From positions 1,488,001-1,552,000 of the forward strand of contig NZ_CP072801.1 of assembly GCF_017901135.1 (NCBI RefSeq): DNA of 64,000 bases, read 5' to 3'. Below, piece after piece: positions 17,602-27,100 of this stretch (positions are counted from its first letter, which is position 1; every line of letters begins with the position of its first letter). The DNA comes from Thiothrix litoralis. GTDB taxonomy: Bacteria; Pseudomonadota; Gammaproteobacteria; Thiotrichales; Thiotrichaceae. A program made the position numbers and the translations under genes. A model generated the notes under the pieces. The model did no database searches. It had not been told where the DNA came from and saw only the letters and a program-made list of their open reading frames with translations.

Positions 17602-17703
17602 GGTGGGTGGAGCGAATGCGATACCCACCGACTTCAACCGAGTTTCAAATGTATCATTGTGCTGAAGAGTGGTGGGTATCGCGTTCCGCTCCACCCACCC
17701 TAC
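17598..17703. repeat. Palindromic repeat family A, copy 1
   Basis: Two inverted arms of about 32 bp (GTAGGGTGGGTGGAGCG... and its complement, with one or two mismatches) flank a 40-bp centre. Both convergent genes stop in it: clpX at TAG 17599-17601 and modC at TAG 17702-17700. Related copies are at 35566, 41298 and 48968. The hairpin could also act as a bidirectional terminator. Confidence 0.88.
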
Positions 17704-18791
17704 ACAATCGCGGTGGCCTTGATCTGCGCAAACACCGCCATCCCCACCTTCAACCCCAGTTGCACCGCTGATTTCTGGGTAATGTGTGCCAGCAATGGCA
17801 CGCCGCCCATGTTCAAACGCACCATCACCTGCCCTGCCACTGGCTTTGCCATACCGGTAATACTGGCGGGCAACACATTAAGGATGCTGGTTTGCGCCGG
17901 TTGTTGCAGCGTCAAACTGACATCGCGGGCATCAATGCGCAAACGTAACGGCGTACCCACTGCCGTTGCCTGCTGGTAAGGCAAGCTGATCACGCCCCCG
18001 GCAAAACCGACGTGACTGAGATGAAACTCCGGCTCATGATCCCACACTTTCACCTGCAAGACGCTGGAGGCTTCTTTGCCTTGCGCCATTGGCGAATCCA
18101 GCCGCGTCAGCACCTCCGCCAATGCGCCCGAAGCCACCACCCTGCCTGCTTCCAGCACCACCAGATGGTCGGCAAGCTGGGCCACTTCCTGCGGTGAATG
18201 CGTCACGTACAAAATCGGAATGTCGAGTTCGCGGTGCAAGCGTTCCAGAAACGGCAGGATTTCCTGCTTGCGTTTGAGGTCGAGCGCAGCAAGCGGTTCA
18301 TCCATCAGCAACACTTGCGGCTTGAGGGCAAGGGCGCGGGCAATGCCGACCCGCTGGCGTTCCCCGCCGGATAATTGCGCAGGGATTTTATCCAACAAAT
18401 GCTCAATTCCCAGCATCTCCACAATCGCTGCCAGTTCGGCATCATTGGCGGATTGCGCGGCACGTTTGCGCCCGTAATCCATATTCTTGCGTGCGGTCAG
18501 ATGCGGGAACAGGCTGGCTTCCTGAAACACATCCCCCAAGGGGCGTTGGTGCGTCGGCAAAAATACCCCCTTCGCGCTGTCTTGCCACACCTGCCCACGC
18601 ACTTGCAGGAAACCACTGTCCGGGCGTTGCAATCCGGCAATGCAGCGCAACAAGGTGGTTTTGCCAGAGCCGGAATGCCCAAACAATGCGGTTACACCAC
18701 GCCCCGGCAATTGCAAATCGGTTTCCAACTGGAAGCCACTAAAAGACAGTTGAAAGCGGGCGTGTAAATTGTCGTGTGGTGTATTGCTCAT
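17700..18791 (-). CDS. modC: Molybdate ABC transporter ATP-binding protein ModC
   Basis: 363 aa. Walker A GHSGSGKTT, signature LSGGERQRVGIARAL, Walker B VLLMDEPLAALD, then a C-terminal TOBE/Mop domain (RIDARDVSLTLQQPAQTSILN) that senses molybdate. Molybdenum is needed for FeMo-co, explaining the position inside the nif region. The start overlaps modB (ATGA). The stop codon lies in the terminal bases of palindromic repeat copy 1. Confidence 0.95.
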   Translation of the reverse strand: MSNTPHDNLHARFQLSFSGFQLETDLQLPGRGVTALFGHSGSGKTTLLRCIAGLQRPDSGFLQVRGQVWQDSAKGVFLPTHQRPLGDVFQEASLFPHLTARKNMDYGRKRAAQSANDAELAAIVEMLGIEHLLDKIPAQLSGGERQRVGIARALALKPQVLLMDEPLAALDLKRKQEILPFLERLHRELDIPILYVTHSPQEVAQLADHLVVLEAGRVVASGALAEVLTRLDSPMAQGKEASSVLQVKVWDHEPEFHLSHVGFAGGVISLPYQQATAVGTPLRLRIDARDVSLTLQQPAQTSILNVLPASITGMAKPVAGQVMVRLNMGGVPLLAHITQKSAVQLGLKVGMAVFAQIKATAIV

Positions 18792-19468
18792 ATTTTTGAC
18801 ACCCTAATCCCACGGTTAAGCGTATACATCAGCAACAACACGATGAAGGAAAACACCACCATGCCACCCGCCAACCAGTGGGCTTGCGCGTATTCCATTG
18901 ACTCCACATGGTCGTAAATCTGTACTGACACCACGCGGGTTTTGTCGGGAATATTGCCGCCGATCATTAACACCACGCCGAATTCGCCCACGGTATGCGC
19001 AAACCCCAGAATGCAGGCAGTGAGAAAACCGGGGCGAGCCATCGGTAACGCCACGCTGAAAAACGCATCCAGCGGTTTTGCCCGCAGCGTGCTTGCCGCC
19101 TCCATCAGCCGCATATCCAGCGTTTCAAACGCATTCTGGATGGGCTGTACCACAAACGGCAGCGAATAGAACACCGAAGCCACCAGCAAACCCGTGAAGG
19201 TGAACGGCAATGTTCCCCAGCCCAACGCACTGGTCAATTGCCCAATCGGCCCTTTAGGGCCAAGGGTGATCAACAGGTAAAACCCGATCACGGTAGGTGG
19301 CAGCACAATCGGCAACGCCACCACCGCGCTCAACGGGGCTTTCCACCAGCGGCGGGTACGTGCCAGATGCCATGCCAGCGGTGTGCCAATGACCAGCAAA
19401 ATCAAAGTCGTCAGGCTGGCAAGTTTAAAGGTGAGCCAAATGGCAGACCAATCACTGGGGGAAAGCAT
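18788..19468 (-). CDS. modB: Molybdate ABC transporter permease ModB
   Basis: 226 aa with about five to six membrane segments. The ABC-permease EAA-type loop is EAASTLRAKPLDAFFSVALPMARPG. Typical ModB features are WLTFKLA near the start, PIVLPPTVIGFYLL and HTVGEFGVVLMIGGNIP. It starts 2 bp after the modA stop and overlaps modC. Confidence 0.95.
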   Translation of the reverse strand: MLSPSDWSAIWLTFKLASLTTLILLVIGTPLAWHLARTRRWWKAPLSAVVALPIVLPPTVIGFYLLITLGPKGPIGQLTSALGWGTLPFTFTGLLVASVFYSLPFVVQPIQNAFETLDMRLMEAASTLRAKPLDAFFSVALPMARPGFLTACILGFAHTVGEFGVVLMIGGNIPDKTRVVSVQIYDHVESMEYAQAHWLAGGMVVFSFIVLLLMYTLNRGIRVSKI

Positions 19469-19470
19469 GA

Positions 19471-20265
<795 letters not shown>

Positions 20266-20290
20266 CTAGTGAGGAAAAATCAGTTGTTTA

Positions 20291-21091
20291 TCAATTGGAT
20301 ACAGCAATGATAATGTGCGATGCCTTGATCAAAGCGCAGGCTTTGTCCCCGACTTTCAGTTCCATATCCTGCACACTGTCGTTGGTAATAATCGCGGTGA
20401 CGGTTTTGCCACCGGGTAATTCAATGATGACTTCGGCATTGACCGCACCTTCTTGCAAGCTGACGATCGTGCCGCGCAAATTGTTGCGGGCGCTGGTTTT
20501 GATCTTGCCGTCGTCCTTGGCGAGGATCACCCACGGGGCTTTGACCAGTGCGTAGGCTTGTACGCCGGGGGCAAGGCCAAGATGGTCAACGCTGTTGTGG
20601 GTAATGACAGCAACGAGTTCGTCACCGCCACCAATGTCGAGGATGACTTCGGAATTAATCGGCCCGTTGGTCACTTTGGTGACAGTGCCAAGAAACTGGT
20701 TCCGGCTGCTGGTTTGCATGTCGAATTTCCTTATCAGTTGAAAATATTGCTCGAAATTGTCCGCCACCTGCCCCAGTTGCGAGAGGATACGGGCGTGTTC
20801 TTTTTCCAGATGGCGGTAAACCATCACCATGCGCCGCCCGTAAGCGGTCAGGTTGGTGCCGCCGCCGTGTTGTCCACCCGCTTGCCGTTCGACCACGGGT
20901 TCTTCTGACAGGTTGTTGACCATTAGCACCGCTTCCCACGCGGCTTTGTAGCTCATCCCCATCGCTTTGGAAGCGGCGGAAATTGAGCCGGTGGCATCAA
21001 TGCGTTCCAGTAATTCCAGATAGTCCCAGCGTCGCCCGTGGCGTAACGGGGTTGCCATCAGTTGTTGCATTTGCTTGGTGATTTCTTTCAT
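20291..21091 (-). CDS. modE: Molybdate-responsive transcription regulator ModE (full length)
   Basis: 266 aa. An N-terminal LysR-like winged helix (LELLERIDATGSISAASKAMGMSYKAAWEAV) is followed by two tandem Mop (TOBE) domains, SRNQFLGTVTKVTNGPINSEV and ARNNLRGTIVSLQEGAVNAEV, which bind molybdate. ModE represses molybdate uptake genes when molybdate is plentiful. The ATG at 21091 follows GGAGG; the ModE-type box at 21100-21124 abuts the ribosome-binding site, suggesting autorepression of modEABC. Confidence 0.94.
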   Translation of the reverse strand: MKEITKQMQQLMATPLRHGRRWDYLELLERIDATGSISAASKAMGMSYKAAWEAVLMVNNLSEEPVVERQAGGQHGGGTNLTAYGRRMVMVYRHLEKEHARILSQLGQVADNFEQYFQLIRKFDMQTSSRNQFLGTVTKVTNGPINSEVILDIGGGDELVAVITHNSVDHLGLAPGVQAYALVKAPWVILAKDDGKIKTSARNNLRGTIVSLQEGAVNAEVIIELPGGKTVTAIITNDSVQDMELKVGDKACALIKASHIIIAVSN

Positions 21092-21099
21092 ACGGCCTC

Positions 21100-21124
21100 C
21101 GTTATTACCTGCTACCACATAACG
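21100..21124. promoter_or_regulatory. Candidate ModE box at modE start
   Basis: CGTTAT-N13-ATAACG dyad, immediately upstream of the modE ribosome-binding site. The spacing is one base longer than in the perfect box at 21686. Confidence 0.6.
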
Positions 21125-21262
21125 GGTTACACAAGTTTCCGATTTTCAAATCCTACATAGCAAAAGCCATGCCACGAGAACAATCTCAATATTTTCAATT
21201 ATTTGATAAAATAACTATCTGTCGCAGACCTAACAAATTTCATAATCCTGTTGGATTTACTA

Positions 21263-21315
21263 CGTTATGTTGTTGTAGTGCATAACCATTTCGCTATTCC
21301 CAAAAAAACATAACG
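21263..21315. promoter_or_regulatory. Two further candidate ModE boxes
   Basis: CGTTATGT-N9-GCATAACC (21263-21287) and CGCTATTC-N8-ACATAACG (21292-21315) share half-sites with the perfect box at 21686. The first has imperfect spacing and the second one weak half. They lie in the 238-bp gap between modE and the short ModE-like gene. Confidence 0.55.
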
Positions 21316-21329
21316 AGTAGCAAAAAATT

Positions 21330-21680
21330 TTACAGGGTCAGGGATTCAGAACGCTTTGCCAGAAAAGCGTCAAAATCAGCGCGGACTGCATGGTAAAGCG
21401 CAATGGCTTTTTCGCCCGTTTCGGTAAGGCTTGCGCCGCCGCCGCCCTTCCCGCCCGTGGCACTGCTGACCAGCGGCGTGTGGCTGTACGTGTTCATTGA
21501 GTTGACGAGTGCCCATGCTTGGCGGTAAGACATTTCGATGGAGCGTGCCGCCGCGCTGATCGAGCCGTGTTCTCGGATACGTTCCAGCAAGGCAACACGG
21601 CCTTGACCGAGGAAGGTTCCTTGAGGGCTTTCGATCCAAAAGCGTCCGCGCAGGTGGTAGGTGTTGGGTACTGTATTCAT
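21330..21680 (-). CDS. Short ModE-like regulator, DNA-binding domain only, 116 aa
   Basis: The protein is the LysR-like winged helix of ModE without Mop domains: IREHGSISAAARSIEMSYRQAWALVNSMN followed by VSSATGGKGGGGASLTETGEKAI. Without a molybdate-binding part it would need a partner or sense nothing directly. The ATG at 21680 is preferred because the perfect ModE box (21686-21709) lies just upstream of it; longer starts would read through the box. It is probably controlled by ModE or itself. Confidence 0.85.
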   Translation of the reverse strand: MNTVPNTYHLRGRFWIESPQGTFLGQGRVALLERIREHGSISAAARSIEMSYRQAWALVNSMNTYSHTPLVSSATGGKGGGGASLTETGEKAIALYHAVRADFDAFLAKRSESLTL

Positions 21681-21685
21681 GGTTT

Positions 21686-21709
21686 CGTTATGTATCATAA
21701 AACATAACG
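21686..21709. promoter_or_regulatory. Perfect ModE-type box (Mo box)
   Basis: CGTTATGT-N8-ACATAACG is a perfect inverted repeat with 8-bp arms. It lies 6 bp upstream of the short ModE-like gene and 10 bp upstream of the -24 element of the divergent sensor gene, so one bound dimer could block both. Confidence 0.82.
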
Positions 21710-21718
21710 GCAATGCAA

Positions 21719-21734
21719 TGGCATGGATATTGCT
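21719..21734 (+). promoter_or_regulatory. Sigma-54 promoter of the membrane sensor gene
   Basis: TGGCATGGATATTGCT fits TGGCAY-N5-TTGCT. No TGT-N10-ACA site was found upstream, so the activator is not obvious. Confidence 0.75.
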
Positions 21735-21772
21735 GCAACTGCACAAAATAACCTGAGAAAGGGAGCTAAGCT

Positions 21773-22381
21773 ATGTCTGAAATGAGTTACATCCAGATCA
21801 TCGAGCATTACCACCAACACACCGCCTCGATCAACGAGCTGATGGGGTCTATCCTCAGCGGCATCAACGACGAAACCTTGTTTCAAGATGAGGCTCGCCA
21901 ACAGAAAGCCATTGATTGCCTTATGGAAAGTTACCCGTTTGTGGACTTGCCCTACACCCTCGACCCTAGCGGGCAGCAACTCAGCCACAATGTCGCCCCC
22001 GGTAACACCTTGGCTGATCAGCAAGGCGGCGTGGGCAAAGACCGCAGCCACCGCCCGTATTTTCTACAAGCCAAAGACAGCCGTGCCACCATCGTCACTG
22101 CACCGTATTTGTCGGTTGCCAGCCGCAGCTTGTGCATTTCGGCGGCGGTGGAGGTGCGTTCTGCTACCGATGTCTTGCTGGGTTACATCGTGCTGGACAT
22201 TGATTTGTCACGCACCATCGAGTTTTTGATGGGCGATTCGCAGCGGCTCAAGTTCAGTGTGCTGTTTAAGAGCATCTACGCCGCGATTGCGCTGGGCTTG
22301 TTCAGTGTGGTCGGGCTGTTGTTCTATTTTTCGTTGGAAGGCCAGCCGCCATATACGCCCGCCAGCCCCCCAATTGCGTAA
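21773..22381 (+). CDS. PDC/Cache-type membrane sensor protein lacking an output domain, 202 aa
   Basis: Residues 10-155 look like a PDC (Cache) ligand-binding domain: RSHRPYFLQAKDSRATIVTAPYL and SLCISAAVEV, then VLLGYIVLDIDLSRTIEFL. A membrane segment (SIYAAIALGLFSVVGLLFYFS) follows near the C terminus and the protein then ends. There is no kinase, cyclase or chemoreceptor domain. There is also no N-terminal membrane helix, so topology is unclear. It has a sigma-54 promoter overlapping a ModE-regulated region. The last 80 bp overlap the convergent allophanate hydrolase gene. Confidence 0.78.
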   Translation: MSEMSYIQIIEHYHQHTASINELMGSILSGINDETLFQDEARQQKAIDCLMESYPFVDLPYTLDPSGQQLSHNVAPGNTLADQQGGVGKDRSHRPYFLQAKDSRATIVTAPYLSVASRSLCISAAVEVRSATDVLLGYIVLDIDLSRTIEFLMGDSQRLKFSVLFKSIYAAIALGLFSVVGLLFYFSLEGQPPYTPASPPIA

Positions 22382-24140
22382 TATCGGTCGCACTTGCCAG
22401 CGCATACGGCTCGCAAATAAACCCGCTGTACCAGCGCCCATCAGCCAGTTCCACCTTGCCTATCCCCAGCGGGGCGGGGATACCCGCCACAAACGAGCCG
22501 AATTGCGCGGTGGGCAAACGCCAGATTTCCACCTCAATCGCCCTGCCATCCGCTTCATCCCTGACCATGCCGGGGCGGAATGGCGGGCCACCTGCCAAGG
22601 CATACAGGCGGTAACAGGCCGCGCTGTACGTTTTCGTCACCAACTCGCCACCGCGCTCGGTCAACTGCCAGTTCAGCGGCAAACCTTGCAAGTGTGCGCC
22701 GCATACCACTACCTCAATCCGGTCATCAACACCAACCGCAGGCGCGGTTGAAGCGGGCAATGCCACTCCCGTTGCCCCCAAGGGCAGTTGCAAGGCTTGC
22801 TGCCAACGGTTGGCAAGGCTCAGCAAACGATTGTCGCTAAACGCCCGCGCAAACAAGGTCACGCCAAACGGCAAACCATTTTCCATAAAGCCCGCAGGCA
22901 TTGCCACCGCCGCACAATCCAGCAAATTCATGAAATTGGTGTAATACCCCAGATGGCTATTGAGGCGGATCGGGTCGGCTTCGACCTCAGCAATGGTGTA
23001 CAGCGTTCCGGCAGTCGGTGTCAGCAGGCAATCGAAATGCGCCAGAATCGGCGTCACCTGCTGGATATAGGCTTGCAACTGGTATTGCGCCCCAAACAGA
23101 TCTTCCGCCTTCGCCTCGACCTGACCGGCAAGGATGTCGCGGATCACTGGCAACATCGCCGCAGGATCAACGCCTGCGGTAGCAATGCGCCGCTCCGCCA
23201 CCCAAGGGCCTTCGTACAGCAGCTTTGCCGCTTGCAGAAAAGGGGTAAAATCCAGCCGCTGACATTCGCCGCCCAGACCCTCCAATTTCTCCACCGCCGC
23301 CGCGAAACAGGCTTGCGCACTGGCATTGCCAAAGAATTGCAATTGCTCTGCCAACGGAACGGCAAAACGGAACGCAGGCTTGGCAGGCATACCGTAATTG
23401 CGCCGGTTGGTATCCGGGTTGGGGCGGGCATAGGCATCTTGCGCATCAAACTGGGCAGTCAGTGCCAATACTTGGGCTGCATCATCGGTGGTGGCGGCAA
23501 AAATACTCACGCAATCCAGACTGCGGCAGGCTGGCACAACCCCGCGCGTACTCAGCAAACCCTTGCTGGGTTTCAGCCCCACAATATTGTTGAATGCCGC
23601 TGGCACACGCCCCGAACCTGCGGTATCCGTTCCCAAGGCAAACGTTACCAGCCCCAACGCTACTGCCACCGCCGAACCGGAACTCGACCCACCAGACAGG
23701 TAGTTCGGGTTGAAACTGTTGCGGCACGCCCCCCACGGCGAACGTACCCCCACCAAGCCGGTAGCAAACTGATCCAGATTGGTTTTCCCCAATGGAATGG
23801 CCCCCGCCTTGAGCAATTGCGCCACCACAAACGCATCCTCGGACGGCACGTAAGCAAACTCGGCGCACCCCGCAGTGGTCGGAATCGCGGCAAGATCGAT
23901 ATTGTCCTTGATCGCAAACGGCACGCCATACAAAGGCAAAGTATCCGGGCTATGCCCTTCCAGCGCCTCCAGATAAGGCTGAAGCTGTTCCCGGCTCAGG
24001 CGCGTGATCCAGATATGGTGCTCAGCATAGCTGTCACAGCGGATCAGCAGTTCATCCAGCAATTGCGCAGGCGTTAATGTGCCGCTGCGATAGGCTGCCT
24101 GAAGTGCCGGAATCGTCAGGTTGAGTATCGACATTGCCAT
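22302..24140 (-). CDS. atzF: Allophanate hydrolase AtzF
   Basis: 612 aa. An amidase-signature domain is present with the Ser-cisSer-Lys triad region GGSSSGSAVAVALG and GTDTAGSGRVPAAFNNIVGLKPSKG. A C-terminal domain of about 120 residues ends at QLGGWRAYMAAG. The enzyme converts allophanate to two CO2 and two NH3. It starts 1 bp after the carboxylase stop. In the guanidine pathway it receives allophanate made by the DUF1989 deiminase. ATG codons at 24140 and 24134 are both possible starts. Confidence 0.93.
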   Translation of the reverse strand: MAMSILNLTIPALQAAYRSGTLTPAQLLDELLIRCDSYAEHHIWITRLSREQLQPYLEALEGHSPDTLPLYGVPFAIKDNIDLAAIPTTAGCAEFAYVPSEDAFVVAQLLKAGAIPLGKTNLDQFATGLVGVRSPWGACRNSFNPNYLSGGSSSGSAVAVALGLVTFALGTDTAGSGRVPAAFNNIVGLKPSKGLLSTRGVVPACRSLDCVSIFAATTDDAAQVLALTAQFDAQDAYARPNPDTNRRNYGMPAKPAFRFAVPLAEQLQFFGNASAQACFAAAVEKLEGLGGECQRLDFTPFLQAAKLLYEGPWVAERRIATAGVDPAAMLPVIRDILAGQVEAKAEDLFGAQYQLQAYIQQVTPILAHFDCLLTPTAGTLYTIAEVEADPIRLNSHLGYYTNFMNLLDCAAVAMPAGFMENGLPFGVTLFARAFSDNRLLSLANRWQQALQLPLGATGVALPASTAPAVGVDDRIEVVVCGAHLQGLPLNWQLTERGGELVTKTYSAACYRLYALAGGPPFRPGMVRDEADGRAIEVEIWRLPTAQFGSFVAGIPAPLGIGKVELADGRWYSGFICEPYALASATDITQLGGWRAYMAAGLPTKNRTTARPH

Positions 24141-24141
24141 A

Positions 24142-27100
24142 TTATTGCACCTCCAGTACCAGTAAACGTTCGCCCGCCGCCACTTGCGCCCCGGCTTGGC
24201 GTTGCAGGGATAACACCACGCCATCGCACGGTGCTTCCAGTTTGATCTCCATTTTCATCGCCTCCAGTATCAGCAGGGTATCGCCAGCCTTGACCGCCAT
24301 CCCCGGCTCGACCAGCACTTGCCAGATGGAACAGGCCAGCGGGCTATCCACCGCAGTGTGGTGTTCATCGAGGGTTTCGCGTTCGGCTTCGGCGTTTCCA
24401 GCTTGCGATTCGCTTTCAAAATGGAATTGCCCGCTGTCGATCCAGTGCTGCAATTCGGTGTCAAACGCCGCCTGCCGGTGCGCAGTGAACGTAGCAATAT
24501 CAGCGCGGTTTTGCTCCAGCAAGGCATTGTAGTCACGCAGGCTGAAGGTGGTTTCCTCAATGCGCAGCGGGTAACGGCCTTGCGGGAAATCCTGACGGAT
24601 ACGCTGCAATTCCTCGTGGCTGACTTCATAGAAACGGATTTGGTCGAAAAAGCGCAGCAACCACGGCTGGGTAAACTCGCGGGTCTGGCGGTAACGGTTC
24701 CACATTTGCAAGGTACGCCCGACAAACTGGTAGCCACCGGGGCCTTCCATGCCGTAGACGCACAGGTAAGAGCCGCCGATACCCACTGAATTTTCCGCTG
24801 TCCAGGTGCGTGCCGGGTTGTATTTGGTCGTCACCAGCCGATGACGCGGGTCAAGCGGCGTGGCAACTGGCGCACCCAGATACACATCGCCCAAGCCCAT
24901 CACCAGATAACTCGCTTCAAACACAATCCGCTTGACCTCCTCAAGCGACGCCAGCCCATTGATGCGGCGGATGAATTCGATATTGCTCGGACACCAGGGC
25001 GCATCCTTGCGCACCGACTGCTGATATTTGGCAATGGCTTCACGGCAGGCGATGTCATCCCACGACAGGGGCAGATACACAATGCGGGCAGGCACTTGCA
25101 TATCCTCAATGCCTTGCAGGGCTTGTTCCGCCCGTTCCAGCCATGCCAGCAACGCCTCCACAGACAAGGTTTGGCTGTCGTAATGCACTTGCAACGAACG
25201 GATACCGGGGGTGAGTTCGCGCACGCCCTCGATTTGCTGTTCCTGCAACCACAACATCAACGCATGGACACGGAAACGCAGGTTAATGTCCAGCACCATT
25301 GCGCCGTATTCGACCAGCAGGTAGTGGTCGCCGCAGGGGCGGTAGGTGATACCGACGGGGTGTTGGGTGGGTGGAATGGATTTGAGGATAGGCGTTGCCC
25401 GACTTGTCGGACTAAAGTCCGACCTACGCAGTGGTTGCAACCCATTAATCGCTTGCTGTTGCGCCCGCTCCAACGCCACCGCATCCGCCAGCGACACTGG
25501 CACAAACCGCACTTTGTCGCCTGCCCGCAATTGCCCCAGTTTCCACAGTTCGGCAGTAATCACCGTGGCAGGGCAAACAAATCCGCCAAGGGACGGACCA
25601 TCCGGCCCCAGAATCACTGGCATATCGCCAGTAAAATCAATCGTGCCAACCGCATAGGCATTATCGTGCAGGTTGGACGGGTGCATCCCCGCTTCGCCGC
25701 CATCGGAACGCGCCCATTGCGGTTTGGGGCCAATCAGGCGGATGCCGGTACGGCTGGAGTTGTAATGCACTTCCCAGTCGGTGGCAAAAAAGGTGTCGAT
25801 GTCCTGCACGGTGAAAAAATCCGGCGCACCGTGGGGGCCGTAGATCACCTTGATTTCCCAGTCAGTACTTATCTCCGGCAACAGGCTGGCAGGCAAGGTT
25901 GCAATTTCCGGCAACACCACTGGCAAGGTCGGCAGGTGCAACACATCGCCACTGCGCAACACCCTTCCGGCGTGTCCGCCAAATTGCCCCAGCGTGAAAG
26001 TGGCGCGTGACCCCAGATAGTGCGGGCATTGCACCCCGCCTTGCAGCAGCAAATACGCCCGCGTGCCAGCGGCTTGCACCTTGCCCAGCTTCAGGGTGCT
26101 GCCTGCGGCTACGGTGATGACTTGCCAGAATGGAATAACAACGCCATCCAGCGTCGCTTCCATCTGCGCCCCCGTTAGCACCATGCGGGTAGCGGTGTTG
26201 AAGCGCAAGGTCGGGCCACTCAAGGTAATTTCCAGCCCCGCACACTCCTGCGCATTGCCCAGCAAACGGTTGCCGAGACGGAATGACCAGGCGTCGAAAG
26301 GCCCCGAAGGTGGCACGCCAATATCCCAATACCCTTGCCGCCCCGGATAATCCTGCACGCTGATTTGTGTGCCGGGGGCAAGCACATCCACGCTGTGCGG
26401 CTGCCAAGCCAGACTGTTGAGGTAACGGGTGGTGATGTGTCCGGCGCGGAAGGTGTCGGTTGCCAGCACTTGCCGCACGTAGGCGATATTGGTTTCAATG
26501 CCGTAAATCTCGGTGGCAGCGAGTGCGGCATCCAGTTGCTGACAGGCAGCCGCCCGATCCGGCGCGTGGCAGATGATTTTGGCCAGCATCGGGTCGAAAA
26601 ACGGTGAAACGGTCATACCCGCCTCAATCCAGTGGTCAATACGCAAACCGGCTGTCTGCGGGAATGCCACATGGCTGAGCAACCCGGCGCACGGCTGGAA
26701 TTGCTTGTTGGGGTCTTCGGCATACACACGGGTCTGGATAGCGTGCCCATTGGCGCGTAACGCTTCAGTCGGGAACGCGAATTCACCCGCGCCCAGTTCC
26801 AGCATCCAGCGCACAATGTCCACGCCGTACACCTGTTCGGTGACACCGTGTTCTACCTGCAAGCGCGTGTTCACCTCCAGAAAATAGAACGCAGCGGTTT
26901 GCTGGTCGTAGACATATTCCACCGTGCCTGCGCTGCGGTATTGCACGGCACTCATCAGCCGCACCGCTACGGCTTGAAGTTCGTGGCGCACCGCATCCGG
27001 CAAATTGGGCGCTGGGGTTTCTTCGATCACTTTCTGGTTGCGGCGTTGCGCGGAACAGTCGCGTTCACCGAGAGCCAACACCTGCCCCTGCCCATCGCCG

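Noticed and set aside
21540-21700. NifA site for the membrane sensor promoter
   Set aside because: No TGT-N10-ACA occurs within range; a TGT-N8-ACA inside the Mo box does not fit.
22788-24077. 429-codon plus-strand frame opposite allophanate hydrolase
   Set aside because: Antisense to a conserved amidase gene; composition is that of a reversed coding frame and no domain is seen.
24841-26010. 389-codon plus-strand frame opposite the carboxylase
   Set aside because: Shadow of the carboxylase reading frame; no recognisable protein features.
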